Below are positions 1-9,112 of a stretch of 64,000 nucleotides of DNA, piece by piece; within the stretch, counting starts at the first letter, position 1; every line of letters begins with the position of its first letter. Both the position numbers and the translations under genes were made by a program. A model generated the notes under the pieces. The model saw nothing but the letters and a program-made list of their open reading frames with translations, was not told the origin of the DNA and ran no database searches. Source of the DNA: Lunularia cruciata (Eukaryota; Streptophyta; Marchantiopsida; Lunulariales; Lunulariaceae); assembly GCA_948567375.1 (NCBI GenBank), contig OX419756.1, forward strand, positions 24,530,552-24,594,551. The letters are read 5' to 3'.

Positions 1-1937
1 GGAGAACCGATTAATTGGGGAGGTGTTTCCATGAGAGAACAAGGCAAATGGTGTGGAATCTACGAGATAAATCACCTCCACACTACATCGTGCCGTTTGC
101 AGCGCATTTCTACCTCGGGTTGAATTTGCTGAAGTCGGCAAAGTGAACTCGGATGGTGTCGCACTTCCATCCTGATTTGAGAAAGGAGGTTGATGTCAAG
201 GAGCAGCAATACATCTTGCAAATCAGGAGCACCGATGACTACTACACGAAGACAAGGAAGAACATGGAGATTGAGGTAAGTACCTTGAATACAAAGAAGA
301 GAAGTCGGCAGGGCAAAGCCGAAGACATGAAGAAACCTCAAAAGACCAGGAGAGGCAACCCAAGGTGAGGTATGGTGGTGATCGAGTCGGAGGATGAAGA
401 CTCGGAAGGTGATGCCAAGCTTAAGACTGAAGACTCGGAACACAAGGAGAAGCCCAAGCTAACGCTACAGAGTGGAGATACGAGTAGCGACAGCGATGAA
501 GGAGGAGAAATGACATCGGCGCCGGCGGCTAGAGAAGAAGAAGAAGAAGAAGTGAAGGCAGAAATTGAAGCCGAGGACAACACACAATTGGAAGACAAAG
601 TAACTGAGCCCGAGGAAAAGAAGATCGTAGTGCAGAGAGGAGTTTGCTCAAGACGTAAGGTGAAGTACAAAGCGGGTCCGAGTACGGTGAAGGAGGAAGC
701 ACACAAAAGCTCGGGAAGTGAGGCATCTATTCTGATATGATGACTGTAGAGAAGAAGGCAAGTATTGGGAGAAGAAGAGGTAAAGAAGGAGATCACTCCA
801 TAGGTTGAAGTAGTTGCCAGTGATGGAGTGGAGTACCTGTGAGAAGTTGTGTGCCCATTGTTAGTAAAGCTAGAGTAAAGGAAGAAGGAGATGCAATCGA
901 CTTGTCTAGAGGTGAAGACTGTGTTGTTGGTATTAGCAAGACTAGAAGAAGAAGAGTATAACCTGAGGTGAGGAGGAAAGAGAAGTACTGCGAGCAGTGG
1001 CAGTAGTGAGAATCAGGTAATTGAAGACCTGAAGAGAGAAGTGAATTATCGAGAGGATCTTGTGAAGAAGAGTGACATAGCAAGGGAGAGACAGGTAGCT
1101 GAGTACGAGATCTTGAAGTAGTAGTTTGCTGATTCAAGAGTAGAGGTTATCCATGCTATGGCGAGAGTAGCTGCAAAGGATTAGGAGCTCGATAGGGTTA
1201 TGGAGAGTGTCGAGGAGAAGAAGAAACTCTGGCAACGAGAGTTGGCAGCATGATATAGAGAAGAAGAAAGATTACAAGAGTTACTTCGTAATCAGGAGGA
1301 GAGAGTTGTACAGAAGGAGAAGGAGAAGGAGACGGTGAAAGCCAAGTTCGAGGCGGAGTTGGCAATGTACAGCGAGGATTGGCTTGCGGATCGAGAATGT
1401 GAAAGGAAGACGAGGTTGGAGCCTTTGAAGGAGATAGTCCTCCGGATGAATGCGATGTTAAGTACAAAGGCCAACATTTAGATTGAAGAGACGAGGCTGC
1501 ACGAGTTGAAGTTGTTGGTGCAGGAGACGAGACGAAGACATGCAAAGGACACGGATTTGAATGCCTTGTTAATTAGTCTCAAAACTCGTGTAGACAGAAA
1601 GATCTTAGAGGTAGAAGATAACATTTTGATTAGATTAGACTTAGTGAAAATAGAGATAGAAAAACTTTGGATAGATGTTAGAGCAAAACCCGAAGTAGAT
1701 AACATAGGAGTGCAAATGTCTTCGGAGTTACCGGTGGAGACATTATAAAAGAGTGGGTTGAGAGATGAAGAGTTACATAGATTACCCACTAGTGCAATTT
1801 CAGATCAGGAAAGAGAATTGCTGGATCTGGTAGAAGAAGTTGAAAGTATGAAACCCAAGGACAGAGTAGTAGGAAGTAAAATTACTTCGGGTTCAGGTTT
1901 GAAAGCTGATGACGAAGTAGACATCGGATTGGATTAG
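1..1937 (+). pseudogene. Family A LTR-borne coiled-coil protein, C-terminal two thirds (A1)
   Basis: This is the reading frame inside the LTR, from the middle of the N-terminal domain to the stop after DEVDIGLD (1935-1937). In order it shows the FHPDLRKEVDVKEQQYI segment (168-220), a lysine/glutamate-rich linker with an acidic run near 535-560, the short basic VQRG...SRRK motif (about 630-660), then heptad-rich coiled coil to about 1750. It is broken: CGA to TGA stops near 738-745, and tandem TAG TAG near 1119-1124 where the copy at 32457-35039 reads CAG CAG. No enzyme motif is visible. The role is unknown; a structural or gag-like protein is a guess. Confidence 0.7.
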
Positions 1938-2730
1938 TAACAGTTTTGAGATTTGAAGAGGCAGATATGAAGAGGTGCATTGACATTTTGGATCTGCAAG
2001 TTAAAAGAGTTGTTATAGAACGGTATAGTTGTTAGAACTGTCGAGTTGTTCACTACTTAAGAGTGGCATTCGCACAGAAATGTTGTTCAGTGCTCATAAT
2101 TTTTGAGAATAGATAAAGCGAAGTGCTGTGAAGTAGTGCTCGTTGCTTGAGCTTGCTTTCGAGTATCAACGTTGTACTTGTGTTTGTGAGTGTGTGAAGA
2201 AATTCAAAGTGCAAGTCTGAGTGCTTGTTGGATGTTGGATTCCATAGCCTTGATCTTCATTCTGTGTGTTCGATCCCGAGTGAAGTGCAATCGAAGCAAT
2301 GCCTTGACAGATCTGAGAGGAATTGTAGTGTTGGTAGTATTCTGCATTTGTGAGTGCAGTGCGAGGTTGATGTGAAGCAATTTTGATTGAGGAAGTTGTG
2401 CCTTTAGTGGAGGGGTGGAACACAATTCTGAGGCGAAGTTGGTTTGCAGTGAAGTGCCGTTTTTGGGAGAGCCTAAATCATCACAATCAAGATTGTTTGG
2501 AAAGATTTGATGGAGTTGTGATTATGGAGTGTGAATTCGTGACAAGACTGCAAGTCAGTGCTTGTTTCTCTCTTCTGGGTGTGGTTTCTACCTGAGAGAT
2601 TAAAGACGCAACCAAGAAGAATTGAAATTGTTACTTTGCTTTGTATTTGACCAATTCTGACTTGTATCTCTGCGTGAACGAACTTTACTTACCCGATTAC
2701 CGCAAAAGTGATATTTGTCGGGTTGTCACA
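1..2730 (+). mobile_element. Family A giant LTR, copy A1 (left end outside window)
   Basis: This is the right-hand part of a family A LTR. Base 1 corresponds to about base 1040 of the complete copy at 23512-27291. It carries most of the internal gene (to 1937), a non-coding 3' part of about 790 bp, and the family end GGGTTGTCACA at 2730. The next base begins gag of Gypsy element B1, so the copy lies inside that gag. The flanking CTAAC (2731-2735) should be one target-site duplication, but its partner is off-window. Reading it as a solo LTR rests on other copies with both ends visible. Confidence 0.8.
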
Positions 2731-3468
2731 CTAACACAAAGGCAGTGCGAGCATTGCCACAGATTTGGTCACCCTAGTGACTAGTGTTGTGACCTACACC
2801 CGGAGTTACGGAGTGGTAGGGTTGCTATAGCAGGTAGTAGAGGAGCTCGAGTTCATGGAGGACGAGGTGGTAGAGGTGGTGGTAGATGATCTACACCTAG
2901 TAGGGATGCAGTACCTGCCCTTACTTCTGACACAACTATGGCTACTCGGATTGAGCAGTTGGAGCAAAGATTGGCTAGTATGGCTATTGCTCAAAGGAGA
3001 TCAGATTCGGGTGCTAAGGCTTCCACCTCATATGTTGGTGATAGAGATGCTTTGGACTTCATGTGCGGAGCAACACAGGTGGATGCATCTACAACAATGA
3101 CTAGGAGTGTTGTATGTGCTACAGAGCTTGGAGGAGCATCAGTGGAGTTGGACCCACAAAGAGGAGAGGTTGGGAGACAAGTTAGACTTCCCTAGTCTTT
3201 CACACTATCTGAGGCATTACAGACGACATCCATGGTTCCTAGACGTCCCAGTGTAGGTGTGGTAGGGGGTGATGGAGTACATGATGGACTACTTGCTAGT
3301 CAGCCACCTGCTACTATAGAGATTGAGTCCAGCATGATGTTGGGGGCGGCTCAGCTGATTATGCGGCATCCTTTGTTTTTAGCCAGTGATATGTTTACAT
3401 TGGGAGTTGACCCAGCCCCAGTACTCCAGTTGGCTACCACGTTGTGTGAGTAGGGATGGTGCAGTTCC
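2731..3468 (+). pseudogene. B1 gag, C-terminal part with CCHC zinc knuckle
   Basis: The frame from 2731 reads CEHCHRFGHPSD*C, a Cys-x2-Cys-x4-His-x4-Cys nucleic-acid-binding knuckle with a TAG (2782-2784) where the copy on the other strand (near 48800) has Gln. A Gly/Arg-rich stretch follows, then a short coiled-coil-like segment starting MATRIEQLEQRLASM (2938). The capsid part lies left of the A1 insertion or outside the window. Further TAG stops occur near 3194 and 3451. Comparison with the minus-strand copy indicates a small deletion near 3450, after which the frame shifts into the protease region. Confidence 0.75.
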
Positions 3469-3478
3469 TTCTACTAGA

Positions 3479-4408
3479 GCAGAGGTGGTTGGTAGTGGAG
3501 CTGACTTGGTTGAGGAGCATGGGATCCGTTCAGCAACTAGTGGTTTATGGTAGGCAGCAGCGGCTAGATTGGAGGAGTTGCTAGCTAGACCGACCTTTGA
3601 GAGAGCACAGTTCACACCTGGTGTTGTCCTATTGGAGAACCAAAGGGGGATTTTTTGTTTGGTGGGACCTTCAAGGAAGGTCTATACACCACAGAGAGTC
3701 TTGTTAGACTTTGGTGCGCAGCCCCTTATGTTAGGGAAGGCTGAAGTTGTCAGTCTGGAGTTACCGAAGACCGATGTGGAGAGGTGTCCATTTCAGATCC
3801 AGACATCTCTAGGTGGTGGTTCGACACAGTACATCACACATGGGGAGCTTGTTGTCCAGGTTCAGCCTGGTCATCTGACTGATAGCTCGGTGGTGAGAGC
3901 TCAGGCTATTGCGACGGTAGCTGAGTCATATGATGTGCTAGTTGGGGGAGCAGTGTTATACCCCATGGGTTTCAACATTGACTATTGGGAGGAGACATCC
4001 TCTTATAGACCTGGTTGGCAATCTGGTGAGGGACAGGTATGTTGCCTACCAGTACACCTTAGTAGTGGCAATCTTGGCTCACTACAATCCGGGACCATGG
4101 CAACATCAATTTTAGCTTTCAATGGTGCAGTTACTTGGCCTGGTGACTTGTTGGAGGGGAACGCCCATGCAAAGGATACTCCAGTACCAGAGGAGATCAC
4201 TCGGCTTTGGAGGACGAGTGGGATTGTTCCATCCACCTTGGATGTTCCATTGTGGAGTTTAGAGGAGGCATTGCAGCAGCATGCAGATCAGTTGGTGCAA
4301 CACGCTTGGAGTGGAGCCTTCGTACCATTAGGAGATGAGTGTGAGGATGAGTCTCCAAAGGCGATTGCTTTGACACCTCTAGATACCACACTCATTGCTT
4401 GGCAGTAT
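3479..4408 (+). pseudogene. B1 retropepsin-like aspartic protease and linker
   Basis: This is in one frame with the methyltransferase that follows. The segment RVLLDFGAQPLMLGKAE (about 3695-3745) matches the retropepsin active site, with DFGA in place of the usual D-(S/T)-G-A. YDVLVGGAVLYPMGFNIDYW (about 3930-3990) matches the second conserved block. The enzyme would cut the polyprotein. About 130 residues of linker without a recognised domain follow before the methyltransferase. A TAG lies near 3551. Loss of the active-site Ser/Thr suggests this copy is dead, though Phe could be a family variant. The minus-strand copy carries the same region near 47.6-48.2 kb. Confidence 0.7.
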
Positions 4409-5383
4409 TCAGTAGAAGGGATATGCCTATTGGAGTTGTTTGGTGGGGTTAGCACCGGACTAGCTACAATGTTACATGCGGGTATACGAGTACAGAGGTA
4501 CTTGTATGTAGAGAGAGATGAGACTGCCAGGCGAGTCTCTCTACATCATGTGGCACACTTGGCCTATTGGTATCCAGAGTTATTACCAATGTCAGCAGTC
4601 AGAGGTTACCAGAAGGCCCTACCAGGAGACATCTCCTTACTGGGGGCGCATGACCTAGAGAGACATGGGCCTATTCACTTAGTGATTTCTGGATGGCCAT
4701 GTTAGGGACATACACGTGCTGGTAGAGGATTGGGTCTTCAGGATCCTTGTTCTAGTGTGTTTTGGGAGATGTTACGGATACTACAACATCTCTAGGTTCA
4801 TCAGTCTGTTTCTCCAATTTACCTTTTGGAGAACGTTCCTTTGATGGGTGATTCTCGCACTAGAGTGGTGGTGAGTACACATCAGGTCAATTCTTGGATG
4901 GAACCTGCTGTATTGTTAGATGCAGCCAGAGTGGGATCACGGACTCATTATCTTCATCTTTGGTGGACGAACCTCTTACCCAAAGAGGGTCTACAGCACG
5001 CTTATGATGGGATTCAACGACTTGACCACATCCTGGTTGATGATATCTTGGATGTTGGGCATCAGTCTCAAACAGTGGTAGTGGCTGATAGGTCACCTAT
5101 GGCAGTGGTGAACCTAGTTGGACAGCCTAGAGCCGCATTTCCCACACTCATGAGTTTCCCAAGCTCTCATACTTTTCGAGAGGGAAGACCTGGACTTGTT
5201 TGGGACTCACAGTTACAGCAATTGGTGGAGCCCAACGCTGATGAGAGAGAGCGGGCAATGGGTTTTTGCTCCGATATTACTGCTGTTCCAATAGTGTTAG
5301 AGGCATCCAGGCGTCAGGTGTTAGGTCAGGCTATGGACCTGAACTGTTTGACCTGGATTGTGAGCCTTGGCTTGGCAAAGTAG
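4409..5383 (+). pseudogene. DNMT3-like C5-cytosine DNA methyltransferase domain inside Gypsy pol
   Basis: The frame continues from the protease and shows cytosine methyltransferase motifs in the usual order. Motif I, the SAM-binding loop, is LLELFGGVSTGL (4427-4462). Motif II follows as YLYVERD. Motif IV is GPIHLVISGWPC followed by TAG at 4703-4705, where the catalytic loop normally reads PCQ or PCN; the nucleophile Cys is present. Motif VI is LENVPLMG (4826-4849). Motif VIII is VGSRTHYLHLWWTNL (about 4930-4975). IX-X-like blocks are EPNADERERAMGF and RRQVLGQAMDL (to about 5345). The ENV-x2-MG spacing and FWxNL-like motif VIII resemble DNMT3 more than DNMT1/CMT, and the order is not permuted as in plant DRM. 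About 320 residues. Only two TAG stops interrupt it before the TAG at 5381. It would methylate DNA, perhaps element cDNA; target and activity are inference. Confidence 0.88.
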
Positions 5384-5849
5384 CATAGGATGCGCTTGAT
5401 AGACATCACCACTCAGACACTTGTGAGCCCCGTGCCTATCGAGACGATTCAGGCATATGCTGGGGGTGATGGACCAAGTGGACATGGTATTCTTGGGACA
5501 CATCCAGTAGCTATTAGGGAGAGTGGTCTACTTGGAGTCCATCCAGGTGAGCGTGGGCTACTTGGATTACACCTTTGGTACACATGAGATGCAGCTAGAG
5601 GACGTGTGGAGCTTGCAGCCAGAGTGGAGGGAGTTTTTTGCACAGAGGTTGGGACCTCTTGTGGTCGGAAGCATGACACTATTGCTCCCAAGGGCCCAAT
5701 GTAGCAGCCAGTCAGTACGTCTTCCACTCCTACTACAATTACAGAGGATACTTGGGAGGCAGATCTTGGATCCAAGCTTACTGGAGAGGAAAGACGAAGG
5801 GTTTGGAGGTTCTTGAGGAGTCACACGAGTTGTTTTGCCTTCAATATGA
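5384..5849 (+). other. B1 linker between methyltransferase and reverse transcriptase
   Basis: The reading frame continues for about 65 codons after the TAG at 5381-5383. It includes a short internal repeat, GLLGVHPGERGLLGLH (about 5525-5573). Frameshifts follow, and fragments in other frames (to about 5815) contain no recognised motif. The segment probably joins the methyltransferase to the RT in the polyprotein. I could not tell whether it contains a protease site or further domain remains. Confidence 0.4.
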
Positions 5850-7190
5850 AGGATTTTGGTGCTCTAAATGGACATGGTATACGGATTGAGCTAACTAGAA
5901 ACACACTAGTTTTCTGACGTCCTTATCGATATAGTGATATGGAGAGGACATTGATTCAGAGCTGGAGTAGTGATCTTTTTGAGGCTGGTTTGGTGGAGAT
6001 TTCACATGGAGAGTATGCATCAGCAACAATTATGCCAGCCAAGAAGGATATGCATGGCAACTATACAGATAGGCGGATGTGCTGAGATTACCGTCCTATC
6101 AACCGACAAACCAAGGCTGATTGGTATGCCATGCCTCCACCAGAGGAGATTTTTGATGCAATTGGGCATGCAAAGGTCTTCAGTACTTTGGATCTTCGAG
6201 CAAGATATCATCAATTGCCGATTAAGAAGGAGGATAAGTCCAAGACAACATTTTGGGCTATTGATCCTCACAGTAAGGATGTGTTATATCTGTGGAGGTT
6301 CTTACCATTTGGGTTAAAGAACGCTCCTACTGAGTTCCAAAGGGTCATGGATAGGATCCTAGCTGGATTGGATTTTGCTTGGTGCTATATTGATGACATT
6401 TTGGTTTATAGCACTACTCTAGAGGAGCATGAGAGATAGTTGTTGGAGGTGTTTGAGAGGTTGAGATCTCATGGACTCAAATTACATCTTGGGAAGTGTA
6501 GGTTCTTCCACGAGCAGGTTGAGTATTTGGGTCACACTATCTACCCCGGAGGACTTGGTGTTCAGCAGACCAAGGTGGAGGCTATTGCACCTATTCCTTG
6601 GCCTACGGATGTGAGCAGAGTGTGAGCATTCCTTGGGTTGGTGAACTTCTATTGCCGTTATGTTAGAGGATTTAGTGCCATTGCCAAGGCCTTGACAAAG
6701 CTGACCAAGCTTACACAAGAGTGGTGTTGGAAAGATGAGCAGGAGAGAGCTTTTGTAGAGCTCAAGGAGAGGTTGACATCTGCTCCTATTTTAAGGAGAC
6801 TGATCAGGGGACGACCATTTCAAGTTCACACTGATTGGATTATGTTGGGGCTTGGAGCGGTGCTCACCCAACATGATGATGAGAGGAAGGATTGTGGTGG
6901 CCTATGCTAGTCGCTCCAACAATTCAGCAGAGGCGAAGTATAGTTCATATGAGGGAGAGTGCTTGGTAGCAGTTTGGGCAGTAGCACATTTCCGATGTTA
7001 CCTATTTGGTAACCCTTCACTCTCATCACTTATCATCAGCCACTGAAGTGGTTGATGGAGTCCGACAAGCTTTCAAGGAAGCTTGCACGGTGGGCTCTGA
7101 TTTTACAAGAGTATGATTTCACGGTTGTTCACAGACCTGGAGTGGTGAACTGTGATGCAGATGGGTTGAGTAGAAACCCATGTCCCAGCC
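5850..7190 (+). pseudogene. B1 reverse transcriptase and RNase H
   Basis: The RT palm is clear. DYRPINRQTKADWY comes first, then FSTLDLRARYHQLPI (6179-6223) with the first catalytic Asp, LPFGLKNAPTEFQRVMD, and CYIDDILVYS (6383-6412) with the second and third. The thumb follows (LGKCRFFHEQVEYLGH), then AFLGLVNFYCRYVRGFS. The RNase H part shows VHTDWIMLGLGAVL (first Asp) and YSSYEGECLVAVWA; the domain ends near GVVNCDADGLSR (7144-7172). Defects include TAG 6437-6439, TGA 6623-6625 at an expected CGA, and frameshifts near 6870 and 7020. The domain order and the FLGLVNFYCRY block are Ty3/Gypsy. Confidence 0.88.
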
Positions 7191-8320
7191 AACAAGATCA
7201 GACCGGAGCACGTTGGCATGGTGAGATAGATGAGGAGATGGTGCCAGGTTGGCATGCATTGGCCTTTCTGTGTATATTTGCAAAGGCTTTGGTGGTATCT
7301 CTCATAGTGCATATAGGAGTTATTGAGGTCACAGATCCAAAGAGTGAAGATATTGGTACATTTCAGCGAGACATTCATGATGATGTCTTAGTGATGGACT
7401 ATCTTTGCACTCGTGTTGAGGGTGGCACAATTGGGGCCAAGGAGAGAGACCGTGTTCTTCAGCAAGCCAGATGGTTCAGATTGGAGGGTAGACACCTTTT
7501 GCATGTATGGGAGGATAGTAGAGTGCGAGTAGTACCACTTCCATCACAGAGACCACAGTTGGTCCGTCATGCTCATGAGGAGCTAGGACATTTTGGAGTA
7601 AAGCGTACATATGGCTTACTCTAGAGTCATTATTGGTGGTGCGGTATGCAGACCAAGGTACAGCAATTTGTTGCCAGATGTGTGGGTATGTGACCGAGTT
7701 AGAGCATCATTCAATGCTCCTAAGCCACAATTACACCCATTACCTATCATGGGATTGGGTTACCTTTGGAGTTTGGACTTTGCCGGACCTTTACCGCTGA
7801 CCGTGAGACATCATCGGTATGTTTTGGTGATGGTGGAGCACTTCTCCAAGTGGATTGAGTTGGTGGCACTTCCTGACAAGTCTAGTGAAGGGACAGCTTA
7901 CTCGTTCCTGGATCGAGTTCTTAGTCATTTTGGTGCACCAGCTGAGGTTTTGACTGATCAGGGTACAGAGTTCTTGGGGGAGTTTTAGGTCTTGTGTGAC
8001 AAGGCTTTGATTGATCATCGTACTACATCCCGAGATCACCCTGAGGCAGATGGCTTAGCAGAGGGAGTGGTTCAGACGGTGAAGAGAGGATTGCAAAAGT
8101 ATGGTTTGCAGAGAGGCCACTTGGGAGATTGGGATCTCCAATTACCTTGGTTGGCCATGGGCTATTGGTTCAGCCGGCAAGCCTCCTCAGCATCCTTCTC
8201 TCCATACTTTCTACTCTATGGACGAGATCTAGATTTACTTATAGCTATCCGTCGAGATGCTACTGTAGTTTTGGACTTGGATGACCTCGATGTATGGATG
8301 AGTGCATGTTCTCAGCGGGC
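7191..8320 (+). pseudogene. B1 integrase, zinc-binding domain and catalytic core
   Basis: The HHCC zinc-binding domain starts at RHAHEELGHFGVKRTYG (7567-7617) and continues in a shifted frame past TAG 7621. The core shows LDFAGPL (first Asp, about 7775-7795), LTDQGTEFLGEF (second Asp, near 7954) and EADGLAEGVVQTVKRG (third acidic residue). The TAG ending the middle block (7987) stands where Gln or a similar residue is expected. The frame runs to SACSQRA at 8320, where the A2 LTR interrupts it, and resumes in frame at 12100. The enzyme inserts the cDNA into host DNA; this copy is inactive. Confidence 0.85.
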
Positions 8321-9112
8321 TGTGACAACCCGGCAAATATCACTTTTGCGGTAATTGGGTAAGTAAAGTTCATTCCCGCAGAGATACGAGTCAGAAATGT
8401 CCAAATACGAAGCAAAGTAACAATTCTAGTTCTTCTTGGTCGCGTCTTTAATCTCTCAGGTAGAAACCACACCCAGAAGAGAGTAACAAGCACTGATTCA
8501 CAGTCTTGTCACAAATTTCACACTCCTTAATCACAACTCCATCAAATCTTTCCAAACAATCTTGATTATGATGATTTAGGCTCTCTCAAAAACAGCACTT
8601 CACTGCAAAATGACTTCACCTTGGAATTGTGTTCCACCCCTCCACTAAAGGCACAACTTCCTTGATCAAAATTGCTTCACATCAACCTCGCACTGCACTC
8701 ACAAATGCAGAATACTACCAACACTACAAGTCCTCTCAGATCTGTCAAGGCATTGCTTTGATTGCACTTCACTCAAGATCAAACACACAGAATGAAGATC
8801 AAGGTTGTGGAATCCAACATCCAACAAGCACACTGACTTGCACTTCAAATTTCTTCACACACTCACAAACATAGACACAAAGTTGATACTTGGAATCAAG
8901 CTCAAGTGACGAGCACTGCTTCACAGCACTTTGCTTTATCTATTCTCGTAATTATGAGCACTAAACAACAATTCTCTACAAATGCCACTCTTAAATAGTG
9001 AACAAATCGTCAGTTCTAACAACTATACCGTTTTACAACAACTTTTCTAACATGCAGATCCAAAATGACAATGCACCTCTTCATATCTGCCTCTTCTTAT
9101 CTCAAAATTGTA

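Noticed and set aside
338-796. Minus-strand reading frames over the coiled-coil gene
   Set aside because: Ser/Leu-rich shadows of the Glu/Lys-rich plus-strand coding sequence; no motifs.
1-2730. Family A repeat as a DNA transposon with inverted ends
   Set aside because: The two ends share only TGTG/CACA; 5-bp duplications, polypurine tract and integrase end point to an LTR.
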